Of a stretch of DNA of 64,000 nucleotides, positions 1 through 8,134 are shown one piece after another. Source of the stretch: Thalassobacillus_A hwangdonensis (GTDB taxonomy: Bacteria > Bacillota > Bacilli > Bacillales > Halobacillaceae); NCBI RefSeq assembly GCF_042675915.1, contig NZ_JBHTKL010000001.1, positions 806,001 through 870,000 of the forward strand. Reading direction: 5' to 3'. Position 1 is the first letter of the stretch. Every line of letters begins with the position of its first letter. Position numbers and translations under genes: made by a program. The notes beneath the pieces are model-generated. The model had not been told where the DNA came from. It saw nothing but the letters and a program-made list of their open reading frames with translations, and did no database searches.

Positions 1-110
1 GCGCAAGCGCCTTGATCACCCCCGACAAGCTTTAGTCAAGGCTCGTCGTGGTGGTCTTTACCACAGAGAGGCTTGACTAAAGACCTCGAGGAGGTAGGCG
101 CTGGAGCTGG
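1..110. repeat. structured intergenic repeat (nested inverted repeats)
   Basis: This non-coding stretch folds on itself at three nested levels. The outer arms are GCGCCT (7-12) and AGGCGC (96-101). The middle arms are an exact 11-base pair, CTTTAGTCAAG (30-40) and CTTGACTAAAG (72-82). The inner arms are GTGGT (51-55) and ACCAC (60-64). It has no ribosome site or convincing reading frame. The GCGCAAGCGCC start and the GGCGCTGGAGCTGG end resemble dispersed intergenic elements I associate with halophilic Bacillaceae, but only this one copy lies in the window and the left end may be cut off. Confidence 0.5.
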
Positions 111-169
111 ATTAAACCCACTAGCTAACGTTATCCACAACTTAATTTTTTATCATTTCCAAGATATTC

Positions 170-197
170 AAAAAACCGTGCTCATTGAGCACGGCTT
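170..197 (-). terminator. terminator of the ferredoxin gene
   Basis: On the minus strand CCGTGCTC-aat-GAGCACGG is followed by TTTTTT, a strong rho-independent terminator 20 bases after the ferredoxin stop codon. Confidence 0.9.
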
Positions 198-217
198 GAT
201 AAGTACATTCATTATGA

Positions 218-457
218 TCATTTTTCTTCAAAGTATTTACGGTTGATTTCGATGTATTCCTGTTCTTCCTCTGGAACTTCATCTTCCATATAGATAGCCT
301 CTACTGGGCAGACAGCTTCACAAGCGCCACAGTCGATGCATATTGCAGGATCGATGTAAAACATATCTTCGCCTTCGTCGATACATTCAACCGGACAGAC
401 GTCTACACATTCGGCAGCCTTTTCATCTTTACATGGTGAAGTGATTACAAATGCCAA
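218..457 (-). CDS. 7Fe-type ferredoxin (3Fe-4S plus 4Fe-4S)
   Basis: A 79-residue soluble electron carrier. The cysteine pattern (C9, C17, C21, C25, then C40-x2-C43-x2-C46-x3-C50-P) matches the seven-iron ferredoxins typified by Azotobacter FdI. By that comparison C9, C17 and C50 should hold a [3Fe-4S] cluster and C21, C40, C43 and C46 a [4Fe-4S] cluster. Residue 12, where a full 8Fe protein would have another Cys, is Glu. The start is TTG (455-457), chosen because AAGGAGGAG sits 8 bases upstream and the sequence then aligns with the family N terminus. It is monocistronic, with its own terminator. The redox partner cannot be told from the context. Confidence 0.93.
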   Translation of the reverse strand: MAFVITSPCKDEKAAECVDVCPVECIDEGEDMFYIDPAICIDCGACEAVCPVEAIYMEDEVPEEEQEYIEINRKYFEEK

Positions 458-662
458 ACAAATCTCCTCCTTATCTGTTTGTATTTACTACTATACTATT
501 AACCATTCAAGGCAATGATAAACATCACTCCTTATAATAACTATTAGATAAAAGTAGTTTAATTCCTTCTTATTTTCGTCAAAAAAGTGAAAATCACAAC
601 GGTTCAATCCTGCGAATCACCTGTAACCCGCCAAGATTCGACAAGCAAAGAAGAATAATCGG

Positions 663-1226
663 CTATTCTCTCCAGATCCGTTCTACCGTGTACTCGCCAC
701 CTTGCTTCTGAACAAGATAAATATCTGGGTTGGTGATCCTTTTCCACTGATCGAAACCTACGTCAGCATGGAAGGTCTGCAAAAGCAGAGCCAGCAGGTT
801 ACCGTGAGTGACAATTGCAATGTTGTCATGTTCTTCATCCTGCTCCAGTTCATCCACCAATTCCCTGACTCTTCTTTTCGCTTCGTTGGAAGATTCTCCA
901 CCTGGCATCTTATAATCATGGTCAGTGAAAGTTTCTTCCAGTACTTCCATGAAGTCATCCAGTGGTTCTTCACTGAGGATCCGTTCTTTCAATCGTTCAT
1001 CTGTAATGACTTCCAACCCTTTTTTGTTTGCAAACGGCTGGATCGTGTCTTTAGCTCTAAGGTACGGACTGGAAATCACTTTATCGATTTCATATCCATA
1101 GTGATCAAGGAAATTCGAGAGGATTTTGGATTGTCTCATACCAAGTTTGGTGAGAGGTGAATCTTCATGCTGTCCTGATGTTTCACTATGTCTTATTATA
1201 AATAACCGTTTCATAATGGTATCCAC
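663..1226 (-). CDS. histidine phosphatase family protein
   Basis: A phosphoglycerate-mutase-like (histidine phosphatase) enzyme of 183-187 residues. The N-terminal phosphate-binding motif reads IIRHSE (R12-H13), with Ser in place of the more usual Gly of RHG. The second catalytic His is in IVTHGN near residue 141. Family members remove phosphate through a phospho-His intermediate, and the substrate cannot be predicted. GTG (1224-1226) and an internal ATG four codons later are both possible starts; AAGGAAG precedes the GTG. The gene stands alone between the ferredoxin and an amidohydrolase, all on the minus strand. No clear terminator was seen. Confidence 0.88.
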   Translation of the reverse strand: MDTIMKRLFIIRHSETSGQHEDSPLTKLGMRQSKILSNFLDHYGYEIDKVISSPYLRAKDTIQPFANKKGLEVITDERLKERILSEEPLDDFMEVLEETFTDHDYKMPGGESSNEAKRRVRELVDELEQDEEHDNIAIVTHGNLLALLLQTFHADVGFDQWKRITNPDIYLVQKQGGEYTVERIWRE

Positions 1227-1280
1227 TCCGCTTCCTTAGGGGGTGAAACAATTATCGCTTATCCGTGAAAGGTTGGCAAG

Positions 1281-2900
1281 TCATCCATTATTTTTCTTTT
1301 CGTAAACAACTTTTCCTCTGCTCCAGGTGGTGAGTACATTCAATTCTTTCATTTCTTCAGGTGCGACTTTATAAGGATGTTGATCCAACAGAACAAGATC
1401 AGCCTGAAAACCTTCCTCAACCTTCCCCTTATGCAACTCCTGATATTCAAGTTCTGCAGGCACATGGGTGAATGCAGAGAAAGCATCATTTACTGAAATC
1501 TTCTCCTGCGGCATCCAGCCACCTTCAGGATTACCTTGCAGATCCATCCGGTTCACCGCTGCATAAATCGTCACCAACGGATCCAACGCCCCGATCGGTA
1601 AATCAGAGCTCAATGTAATAGGGATCTGATCACGAATCAAACTGTTAAATGGATCACAATATTGCAGTAGATCCTCAGGTGTCCATTGTCCTTTGCTGTC
1701 CCATTCGCTCATCAGGAAAGATGGCTGTGTTTCAATATAAGGTTTAAGGACTGCCAATCTTTCTATCAAGTCCGGTGCAAGTGTCTGGGCATGGATGATC
1801 CGGTGCCTCAATTTTGATGTTCGCGCATCCTCTTGTTCCAATGCAGTGATCGCTTCTTCTACGGCTCGATCACCAATGGCGTGCATTGCCACCTGCATCC
1901 CGTTACGCCCAGCTGTAGCAACAAGATCATTCAATTCTTCCTGAGAATAGATCAGGGTGCCCTGAGTTTCCGGTTCATCCGGATACGGATTGCGCATTGC
2001 AGAGGTATGCAAGCGCTGGGTTCCATCAAGAAAGATTTTAATGGAGCCGACCTTCACATTATCCGTTCCATCCCCGGTACGCATTTCCGTCCTGTCCAGA
2101 AAGCGCTCAAGATCCTCCTTATCAAAAATATAATGATGCAATTGGACATCGATCGGAAGTTTACCTTCCTTCTCAAGCTCCGTATAAGCTTGCCATAGCT
2201 TCTTATATGTCCCGATAAAGTTGATATCATCCGTGTGAACGGATGTGATGCCGTGTTTCGTTAAGTATGGCAATCCGCATTCCAATGCTTCCTTCGCATC
2301 TTCAACAGACCTGCCCCAAAAATGATGCTTGATATAGTGGACGGCAGTATCTTTGAAGCGGCCGTTCCATTCGCCATTTTCATCCTTTTCCTTGAATATA
2401 TCGGGTTCTTGTTTGAAATCTTCTTCCTGTTTCAAAAGTTCCATTGCGCTATGTGAAATAACACACTCGTGACCATCCTGGTGCATGAAATACATCTTTT
2501 TATCGATATTGATCTCTTCAAGATCATCTGCAGTCAGCAAATGGTCGATGTCATCAAATTTGGAGTCATCGAACCCTTTTCCGAAGACCCAACCATACTC
2601 TTCAATTGAATCATAGTAATTCTCAACAGTTTCTTTCATTTCTTTCCAACTGCTGACCTCTGTCAAATCAAGTTCCTTTTTCAATAGACCGAATCGAAGT
2701 AAATGCATGTGGCTGTCATTGAAACCTGCGGTAAGTACATTTCCTTTTCCATCATATACATCACTTTCCTTGCCATTATATCGCCCTTCCTTAATGGAAG
2801 TGATTTTTTCATCCTCGATATGAAGATGCTGGATCCTGTCATTCTGTTCCAGGGCATATGGACGATAAATACGAACATTATCAATAATCAAAACTGTCAC
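1281..2900 (-). CDS. metal-dependent amidohydrolase, YtcJ-like
   Basis: A 539-residue amidohydrolase-superfamily enzyme. The metal-binding H-x-H is in NDSHMH (H64, H66) on the first barrel strand. Later family signatures are an IHAQ block near residue 365 and LSSDLPIGALDP near residue 430. The N- and C-terminal segments form the small beta-sandwich of imidazolonepropionase-like enzymes. Members hydrolyse C-N bonds in amides or cyclic ureas, and many have no known substrate. The GTG start follows GGAGTAGGAAG closely; a TTG three codons further in has better spacing to AAGGTG and is an alternative. It is a single-gene unit read toward the histidine phosphatase. Confidence 0.86.
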   Translation of the reverse strand: MTVLIIDNVRIYRPYALEQNDRIQHLHIEDEKITSIKEGRYNGKESDVYDGKGNVLTAGFNDSHMHLLRFGLLKKELDLTEVSSWKEMKETVENYYDSIEEYGWVFGKGFDDSKFDDIDHLLTADDLEEINIDKKMYFMHQDGHECVISHSAMELLKQEEDFKQEPDIFKEKDENGEWNGRFKDTAVHYIKHHFWGRSVEDAKEALECGLPYLTKHGITSVHTDDINFIGTYKKLWQAYTELEKEGKLPIDVQLHHYIFDKEDLERFLDRTEMRTGDGTDNVKVGSIKIFLDGTQRLHTSAMRNPYPDEPETQGTLIYSQEELNDLVATAGRNGMQVAMHAIGDRAVEEAITALEQEDARTSKLRHRIIHAQTLAPDLIERLAVLKPYIETQPSFLMSEWDSKGQWTPEDLLQYCDPFNSLIRDQIPITLSSDLPIGALDPLVTIYAAVNRMDLQGNPEGGWMPQEKISVNDAFSAFTHVPAELEYQELHKGKVEEGFQADLVLLDQHPYKVAPEEMKELNVLTTWSRGKVVYEKKNNG

Positions 2901-3022
2901 CTTCCTACTCCTATTCTACTAGTAGGCTACCCCTTTCGATTCATGTTTCAAACAGAATTGAACAAATTCGGGAAATAAAAGACGTAACTCATCGATATAT
3001 TGGTAAAAAGGAGGTGATAAGA

Positions 3023-3391
3023 ATGGGAATCCGACTGATCAAAATCTCGGCTGTTTATTTTCTGTTAGGTGCAGGGCTAGGATATTATATGGCAGTGGTG
3101 CATGACTATTCATTGACTCCAGTGCATGCGCACATCAATCTCTTAGGCTGGACGGCATTGACGCTCGCCGGGATTATTTATCACCTGTTTCCTGCTGCTG
3201 CAGCATCAAAGCTTGGTAAATGGCACTTTTGGCTTCATAACATCGGTTTACCAATCATGATGGGTGGCCTTGCCTTGTTTACGATAACTGAGAACCCGTT
3301 TTTTGCTGTCTTCATATCTATCGGTGCAACAGTTGTCCTTATTGCTATCCTGTTGTTTGTAATCAATGTGTTTACCAATGTGAAGGAATGA
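3023..3391 (+). CDS. small 4-helix membrane protein, cytochrome oxidase subunit I-like
   Basis: A 122-residue membrane protein with about four predicted helices. After the first helix it carries VHAHINLLGW, and after the second YHLFPAAA. Both recall heme-copper oxidase subunit I, where His in such contexts bind heme, but the protein is only about a quarter of a subunit I. Similar short stand-alone proteins occur in Bacillaceae without a known function. ATG at 3023 was chosen because AAGGAGGTG ends 6 bases before it; the upstream GTG lies inside that ribosome site. It is divergent from the amidohydrolase and has no oxidase partner gene beside it. Confidence 0.75.
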   Translation: MGIRLIKISAVYFLLGAGLGYYMAVVHDYSLTPVHAHINLLGWTALTLAGIIYHLFPAAAASKLGKWHFWLHNIGLPIMMGGLALFTITENPFFAVFISIGATVVLIAILLFVINVFTNVKE

Positions 3392-3420
3392 AAAAAGCTG
3401 AACGGATATCCGTTCAGCTT
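3391..3420 (-). terminator. terminator overlapping a convergent gene end
   Basis: AAGCTGAACGGA and TCCGTTCAGCTT form a perfect palindrome. On the minus strand it is followed by TTTTTT, so it serves the minus-strand gene ending at 3414 and overlaps that gene's stop codon. The plus strand has no U-tract. Confidence 0.75.
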
Positions 3421-3620
3421 ACTTCTTTGAAATAATGCTTGAAGAATCCTGCCACTCGATTCGAGTCGTCTACAATAAAGTAGAATTCTTCCGTTTCATT
3501 TTTCACATCATACACTTTTCCAGGAGTCAACAGTCGGTCGACGACGAACTTCTTCGCCTGGTTGTGCACACATTCAATACGTTTGATAGTAGGGGCTGTC
3601 TCCCAATTGGTATGAATCAT
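3414..3620 (-). CDS. small conserved protein, DUF6501-like
   Basis: A 68-residue soluble protein with mixed beta character. It resembles a short Bacillaceae family (I believe DUF6501): an N-terminal MIHTNW, then LTPGKVYDVKNETEEFYF, with an aromatic C terminus. No catalytic motif is visible and the function is unknown. The second in-frame ATG is preferred because AGAAGG lies 9 bases upstream of it, whereas it abuts the first ATG (3627-3629). The gene stands alone and ends in its own terminator. Confidence 0.65.
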   Translation of the reverse strand: MIHTNWETAPTIKRIECVHNQAKKFVVDRLLTPGKVYDVKNETEEFYFIVDDSNRVAGFFKHYFKEVS

Positions 3621-3684
3621 AGCTTTCATCCTTCTTCATTAGAGTAAATCCATCATATCGTTTTGTGTGCATAATCTCAACTGC

Positions 3685-4296
3685 TTATTTGAAATTCTCA
3701 TACCATTTCTTCGCTGCCATCACTTCACCTTCGGTAAGCTGATGGCCCATGTTTTCCCAGTGAATTGACACAGAAGCTCCACTCGTTTTTAGTAAACCAG
3801 CAAGATCTTCCGTCTCTGATGCTGGGCAGATCGGGTCATTCTTTCCAGCACCTATGAATACATTCCGCCCTTTCAGCTCAGGGAGCGAAATTCCTCTTCT
3901 CGGTACCATCGGATGGAACAACACAGCTGCATGCAAGCTATCGGAATAGTGGAATAACAGACTACCTGCAATATTCGCGCCATTGGAATACCCGACAGCC
4001 ACGACTCGGTCACGACGGAACCCATACTCTTCGGAAGCAGCATCCAGGAATGTATTCAGATCGGTCGTACGCTTCACTAAATCCTCTTCATCAAATACTC
4101 CTTCACGTAAACGTTTAAAAAAGCGTGGCATTCCATTCTCAGACACATTGCCTCGCACAGATAGTACAGCTGCATCCGGATCGATCATCTCTGCAATTGG
4201 CAGAAGATCCTGCTCGGTACCCCCTGTTCCATGAAGCAATAACAGCACATTTGACTCTTCTTTCTGCCCTTTTTTGAAAATGTGTTTATGATCCAT
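3685..4296 (-). CDS. mhqD: alpha/beta hydrolase, MhqD-like carboxylesterase
   Basis: A 203-residue alpha/beta hydrolase of the phospholipase/carboxylesterase type. Visible parts are LLLLHGTGG for the oxyanion loop, nucleophile elbow VGYSNGANI (Ser near 113), Asp in AGKNDPI near 154 and His in MGHQL near 185. In B. subtilis MhqD belongs to the quinone/catechol stress regulon controlled by MhqR. The name is supported here by an MhqR-like operator over the promoter. An AGGAGG-type site precedes ATG. No dioxygenase (MhqA/MhqO) partner lies beside it, so the exact substrate is not fixed by context. Confidence 0.78.
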   Translation of the reverse strand: MDHKHIFKKGQKEESNVLLLLHGTGGTEQDLLPIAEMIDPDAAVLSVRGNVSENGMPRFFKRLREGVFDEEDLVKRTTDLNTFLDAASEEYGFRRDRVVAVGYSNGANIAGSLLFHYSDSLHAAVLFHPMVPRRGISLPELKGRNVFIGAGKNDPICPASETEDLAGLLKTSGASVSIHWENMGHQLTEGEVMAAKKWYENFK

Positions 4297-4333
4297 TTCA
4301 ATAGCCTCCTCATTTATCAGTTGACATAATATA

Positions 4334-4363
4334 ATTATCTCATCTTAATTATCTCGAATTCAA
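4334..4363 (-). promoter_or_regulatory. sigma-A-like promoter of the mhqD-like gene
   Basis: On the minus strand TTGAAT (4358-4363) and GATAAT (4334-4339) are separated by 18 bases, about 40 bases ahead of the start codon. The -35 lies inside the operator at 4350-4367. Confidence 0.5.
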
Positions 4364-4367
4364 AGTA
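4350..4367. promoter_or_regulatory. MhqR-like operator
   Basis: TATCTCGAATTCAAAGTA matches the left half and centre of the B. subtilis MhqR box (tATCTCgaAtTCgAGATA) at 12 of 12 positions; the right half is degenerate. It overlaps the -35 of the mhqD-like gene, as expected for repression released by quinones. A second AATTATCTC lies 14 bases to the left. Confidence 0.6.
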
Positions 4368-4393
4368 AATGATAAGTTAAATTTGAATGAAAG

Positions 4394-4885
4394 TCAACGT
4401 AACACACTTAATTGAAGCTTTTTGCTGAAGAGAAGTTCATCCTGGACCAGTAATCCATTCTCATTCACCAGTGGAATCGATGGTTTGCATTTTCTTGCTT
4501 CTTTTACTGCATCTAGTTTCACACAGACAAGACGGTAATGGCGTTTCAAATAAAACTGGATGGCATTCAGGTTATCATTTGTCGTAATCAACTGGACCTG
4601 ATCCCTCCCCTTATCCACTGCATGTTGTTCAGCCTTTGTCAGTAATGCTGTACCATGGCCTTCATTTTCCTTGGTACTATCAATCGAAATGATTTCAAGA
4701 CAATCATCATGCAAGTGATATGTAAGAGCGGCAACAACCTCACCCTCGATCTCAATATAGAAACCGCTCAATGTTCTAAGGTTGTAACGTCCTGTATGAA
4801 TGTACATTTCTTCTGAACCCCAATGACTGATGAGGAAGTGATCGATGTTATATCTATCATTTTCAGGAATGCTTTTGATCATCAT
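4394..4885 (-). CDS. GNAT family N-acetyltransferase
   Basis: A 163-residue GNAT-fold acyltransferase. The acetyl-CoA pyrophosphate loop is ENEGHGTALL (the Q/R-x-x-G-x-G/A motif), followed by NLNAIQFYLKRHY, the usual motif B segment. The acceptor substrate is unknown. It starts 14 bases after the stop codon of a TetR regulator on the same strand, so the two are probably co-transcribed and the regulator may control its own acetyltransferase. ATGATG offers two adjacent starts; GGGGGAAT precedes them. Confidence 0.82.
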   Translation of the reverse strand: MMIKSIPENDRYNIDHFLISHWGSEEMYIHTGRYNLRTLSGFYIEIEGEVVAALTYHLHDDCLEIISIDSTKENEGHGTALLTKAEQHAVDKGRDQVQLITTNDNLNAIQFYLKRHYRLVCVKLDAVKEARKCKPSIPLVNENGLLVQDELLFSKKLQLSVLR

Positions 4886-4899
4886 TGATTCCCCCTGTA

Positions 4900-5469
4900 C
4901 TACCTTTCCATTCCACTTTGTATTACCGAAAAAAGCTGTCGGGCCAGGACTTCGCTTCCGATTACGTCCTTTTGCGGAAACAGGATGGCATGTGTAAACA
5001 AATCTTCAATGATGCCAGTCTCTATATCTTTTCGCCAGTTTCCGGATTCCTTGGCTTCATCGATCCAACTTCTCAGTTTATCCTTCATGTGGTGATGCTG
5101 TTCCACTAAAGCGGTCTGGTAATGATCGAGCACTTCCTGCCGGGATTGTTGTACGATATGGATGATTTCTTTTATCTGATGAATCTGATCGTATTCCAAA
5201 AACACATGCATCAAATCAAAAAGCTTATCCGGTGCAGGTTTGTTCTCATCAATAGAAGCCAATCTTTCATTCATTTCCTCCATCAGGGACAACATGAATG
5301 CCAATATGAGCTGTTCTTTATTTCTGTAATACTCATAAATCGTGCTTCTGCTGACGCTAAGCATCGATGACAGTTCCTTGAAATGGAAACCGTGGACGCC
5401 ACGTTCAAGCAGGAGCTGTTTTGTGGCTTCAAATAACTCTTCCTTGCTTAGTGCTTTTTTTCTTCCCAT
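4900..5469 (-). CDS. TetR family transcriptional regulator
   Basis: A 189-residue one-component regulator. The N-terminal helix-turn-helix is clear: FKELSSMLSVSRSTIYEYYRNKEQL, followed by a helical ligand-binding and dimer domain. The open frame extends to 5571, but ATG at 5467-5469 is the supported start: CGGAGG lies 8 bases before it and MGRKK is a normal TetR N terminus. TATACT lies about 35 bases upstream as a possible -10. The likely target is its own operon with the GNAT gene. Confidence 0.88.
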   Translation of the reverse strand: MGRKKALSKEELFEATKQLLLERGVHGFHFKELSSMLSVSRSTIYEYYRNKEQLILAFMLSLMEEMNERLASIDENKPAPDKLFDLMHVFLEYDQIHQIKEIIHIVQQSRQEVLDHYQTALVEQHHHMKDKLRSWIDEAKESGNWRKDIETGIIEDLFTHAILFPQKDVIGSEVLARQLFSVIQSGMER

Positions 5470-5549
5470 AGTGTGAGCCTCCGTCATTCTTGTATCTACA
5501 GTATAGCAAATGCAGGAAACGAAGGATATTTGTGATTCGCTCGTATATG

Positions 5550-5583
5550 AAAAAACTGCCCCCCTTTCCAAGCTTAGGGGCAG
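5550..5583 (-). terminator. terminator of msrAB
   Basis: On the minus strand CTGCCCCT and AGGGGGGCAG pair around an AAGCTTGGAA loop, followed by TTTTTT. Confidence 0.9.
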
Positions 5584-5593
5584 TCTAGTCTAT

Positions 5594-6556
5594 TTAATCA
5601 TTGAAAAGGTGAAGCAAATAACCATAACCTTTTTCATTCATTTCATCTTTAGGGATGAACTTCAAAGCTGCGGAATTGATGCAATACCTGGCTCCACCTG
5701 ACTCTTTCGGTCCATCATCAAAGACATGTCCGAGATGCGAATCTGCCTGATCACTTCTGATTTCGATTCTTCTCATCCCGTGGGACGTATCCATATGTTC
5801 TGTCACCAATTGACGTTCAATCGGTTTTGTGAAACTTGGCCAACCACATCCTGCATCATATTTATCCGTTGAACTGAACAGAGGTTCCCCAGATACGATA
5901 TCGACATAGATTCCATCTTCTTCGTGATCATGGTATTCATTCCTGAACGGAGCTTCTGTTCCGTTTTGCTGCGTTACTTTATACTGTATATCCGTGAGAC
6001 GCCGCTTTAAATCCTCATCATCCTTCTTGAATCCCCAGTGTTTCTTAATAAAATCAGCTCTCCCCGAGCCTTTTTTATACAATTTATAATGGAAAGACTG
6101 TTTTTTATAATAGTCCTGATGCTTGTCCTCAGCAGGATAGAATGTTGTCGCCGGCTTTATCTCCGTTACGATTGGATCGTTGAACTTCCCACTTTCCTCC
6201 AGAACTTTTTTGCTCGCTTCCGCAATTCTTCGCTGCTCCTCGTCATGATAGAAAATGACTGTCTTATAAGATTCTCCCCGATCATGGAACTGTCCACCTG
6301 GGTCAGTCGGGTCGATTTGTTGCCAGAACAGTTCAACTAACCGCTCATAAGGAAAAATTTCAGGGTCATAGGTGATTTCCACCGCTTCGACATGTCCCGT
6401 CTTCTTTGTAATGATCGCTTCATAAGTAGGATTCTCTGTGTGTCCTCCTGTATATCCGGATATGATCGCTTCGATTCCGGGTCTTTCATCAAAGGGCTCG
6501 ACCATACACCAGAAGCATCCGCCTGCAAAGGTAGCTTTTTTCAACTGACCTGTCAT
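5594..6556 (-). CDS. msrAB: bifunctional methionine sulfoxide reductase A/B
   Basis: A 320-residue fusion that repairs both stereoisomers of methionine sulfoxide in the cytoplasm. The MsrA domain (about 1-165) has the catalytic GGCFWC motif at residues 13-18. A linker of about 20 residues leads to the MsrB domain (about 180-320), with GCGWPSF and the catalytic Cys in RYCINSA. The CxxC pairs that bind zinc in E. coli MsrB are replaced (VDIV, SDQA), so this is a zinc-free MsrB. B. subtilis keeps msrA and msrB as two genes. GGAGG 7 bases before ATG fixes the start, and a strong terminator follows. Confidence 0.94.
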   Translation of the reverse strand: MTGQLKKATFAGGCFWCMVEPFDERPGIEAIISGYTGGHTENPTYEAIITKKTGHVEAVEITYDPEIFPYERLVELFWQQIDPTDPGGQFHDRGESYKTVIFYHDEEQRRIAEASKKVLEESGKFNDPIVTEIKPATTFYPAEDKHQDYYKKQSFHYKLYKKGSGRADFIKKHWGFKKDDEDLKRRLTDIQYKVTQQNGTEAPFRNEYHDHEEDGIYVDIVSGEPLFSSTDKYDAGCGWPSFTKPIERQLVTEHMDTSHGMRRIEIRSDQADSHLGHVFDDGPKESGGARYCINSAALKFIPKDEMNEKGYGYLLHLFND

Positions 6557-6616
6557 TATATAACCTCCAGAATAGTGCTAATTTCTATCGTAAGTCTATT
6601 TTTAATGCTGCAAATG

Positions 6617-6674
6617 AAAAAAGCAAGCCACATGCACAGCTCAAATGAATAATTTGGGCTGTGATGTGCCTTGC
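6617..6674 (-). terminator. long-stem terminator overlapping the vrrA-like 3' end
   Basis: On the minus strand GCAAGGCACAT, ACAGC and CAAAT pair with ATTTG, AGCTGT and ATGTGGCTTGC, ending in TTTTTT. The upstream arm lies within the last codons of the gene that stops at 6641. Confidence 0.75.
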
Positions 6675-7225
6675 CGTCTTTTTCTCACTTTTTTTTCGTA
6701 AGGTTTAGAAGAGGATTCATTCGATGAAGCGAATTCATCCAAGGTTTTGGATGATTCACCTGATTCCACCTCTAGCTGACTCGATGAACTTGATTCAGAT
6801 TCTGTTTGCTCGGTTTCAGCATTATCATCATCTGGTTCTCTCATGATCTTCCAAAGGTTGATCATCATCGGGATGTTCCGGATCATTGGTGCGTATTGCT
6901 GTATCATCGGTGTAGCCGTCTGGGCTACTTGCAATACCTGCTGCATGTTTCCTAGGACATTGGTAAAACCTCCGCCCCTCTGCAGATTCTGAGCACCTTG
7001 AAATCCTTGAAACCCCTGAAAACCTCTGTTTCCCTGGAATCCCTGGAAACCACCAGGTGATTGCCGACGTTGACGAAGTTTGGATAAAATACCTCCACCC
7101 CGACGTGAGCCTCGAAAGCCTTGTGTCGGGCTTTGAAAGCCCTGTGGGCCGAAGGGCTGCTGAGGACCAGGCGGCATACCAAAGCCTGGGCCGGGCGGAA
7201 ATTGATTTCTGGCAGGTGAGAACAT
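6641..7225 (-). CDS. vrrA: VrrA/YqfQ-like low-complexity protein
   Basis: A 194-residue protein in three parts. Residues 1-80 are rich in Gly, Pro, Gln and Phe, with tandem QGF units (GGFQGFQGNRGFQGFQGFQG). Residues 95-130 hold the conserved hydrophobic block PMIQQYAPMIRNIPMMINLWKIM. The C terminus is acidic and Ser-rich and ends in a basic tail. This layout matches VrrA/YqfQ, known from Bacillus anthracis for its variable number of short repeats. The function is unknown. Its skewed composition also opens the other two frames on this strand; those are shadows. It is a single-gene unit. Confidence 0.8.
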   Translation of the reverse strand: MFSPARNQFPPGPGFGMPPGPQQPFGPQGFQSPTQGFRGSRRGGGILSKLRQRRQSPGGFQGFQGNRGFQGFQGFQGAQNLQRGGGFTNVLGNMQQVLQVAQTATPMIQQYAPMIRNIPMMINLWKIMREPDDDNAETEQTESESSSSSQLEVESGESSKTLDEFASSNESSSKPYEKKVRKRRQGTSQPKLFI

Positions 7226-7295
7226 TCACACCCCTCCATACTTATTCATGATAAAGTATCCTATGCTTGATACCTAAAAGGGGAATGGGCGCTTT

Positions 7296-7970
7296 TTATT
7301 CATTAGGTATTTTCCAATCAATCGGTTGAATCCCATGTGCTTTCAGAAAATCATTGGCACGGGAGAAAGGCTTGCTCCCGTAAAAACCTCGATACGCTGA
7401 CAATGGACTTGGATGCGGCGACTTGATTACGTAGTGAATGGAATCATCCACTTTTGCGGCTTTCTTTTGCGCCGGCTTCCCCCACAAAATGAAAACGACA
7501 GGGTCCTTCCTGGCGTTCAGACGATCGATTACTCGATCCGTAAACTTTTCCCAGCCTGCTCCCTGATGGGAGTGGGCTTGTTTATGCCTGACAGTCAGTA
7601 CATTATTGAGCAACAGGACACCCTGTTCAGCCCAACAAGCAAGATTACCATGATTAGGAGGTTCGATCCCAATATCGTCATATAATTCCTTATAAATGTT
7701 TTTCAATGAAGGGGGGATGGCCACGCCAGTTTGGACTGAAAAACTGAATCCATGCGCCTGGCCATGCCCATGGTAAGGATCCTGACCGAGGATGACCACC
7801 TTTGTATCTTTATATTGGGTAACGTGTAATGCATTGAAGATATCATCCATATCAGGATGGATCGTATAATGGTTATATTCTTCCACAAGGAACTCCCTGA
7901 GATTTCTATAATAGTCCTGCTCAAATTCATCCTGTAAAACCGTTTGCCAATCATTATGTAAAATAGACAT
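7296..7970 (-). CDS. ung: uracil-DNA glycosylase, family 1
   Basis: A 224-residue base-excision repair enzyme that removes uracil from DNA. The water-activating motif GQDPYHG is at residues 62-68 (Asp64 catalytic). The DNA-intercalating loop [11 protein letters not shown] lies near residue 187, and FILWG and LLLNNVLTV are the other family blocks. The length is normal. AAAGGGG lies upstream of ATG. A 26-codon reading frame with its own terminator lies just upstream on the same strand, so ung probably has its own promoter. Confidence 0.97.
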   Translation of the reverse strand: MSILHNDWQTVLQDEFEQDYYRNLREFLVEEYNHYTIHPDMDDIFNALHVTQYKDTKVVILGQDPYHGHGQAHGFSFSVQTGVAIPPSLKNIYKELYDDIGIEPPNHGNLACWAEQGVLLLNNVLTVRHKQAHSHQGAGWEKFTDRVIDRLNARKDPVVFILWGKPAQKKAAKVDDSIHYVIKSPHPSPLSAYRGFYGSKPFSRANDFLKAHGIQPIDWKIPNE

Positions 7971-8006
7971 CCTTGCACCCCTTTCCGTTAATTCTTCTCT
8001 ACTAGT

Positions 8007-8046
8007 AAAAAGAACTTCCAGGACATCTGCCTGAAAGTTCTTTTTT
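8007..8046 (-). terminator. bidirectional-looking terminator before ung
   Basis: GAACTT-tCAGG and CCTG-gAAGTTC form the stem, with TTTTT on the minus strand and TTTTTT on the plus strand. It ends the 26-codon frame upstream. Confidence 0.85.
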
Positions 8047-8053
8047 AGTGTTC

Positions 8054-8134
8054 TTAATCTGTAATCAAATCTGCAGTAATAACCAGGCTGACAAACCCAC
8101 TGATGATGATACCGAATAAAATTGCAGGTAGCAT
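8054..8134 (-). CDS. 26-residue hydrophobic peptide
   Basis: A short frame encoding [20 protein letters not shown] and six more residues ending ITD. It is nearly all one membrane-spanning helix. Support is structural: GGGGGGAAT just before ATG, a TATAAT about 45 bases further up, and a strong terminator 8 bases after the stop. That makes a self-contained transcription unit with nothing else in it. Peptides like this include small membrane regulators and type I toxins, but no family is recognised and no antisense RNA was identified. It could also be a non-coding transcript. Confidence 0.5.
   Translation of the reverse strand: MLPAILFGIIISGFVSLVITADLITD

Noticed and set aside
5470..5571. 34-codon N-terminal extension of the TetR gene
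   Set aside because: A good ribosome site lies inside it in front of the ATG at 5467-5469, and the extension has no TetR similarity.
6828..7239. Two long alternative reading frames within the VrrA-like gene
   Set aside because: They follow from the skewed Gly/Gln/Phe codons and lack ribosome sites; only the frame with the conserved PMIQQYAPMIRNIPMM block is real.
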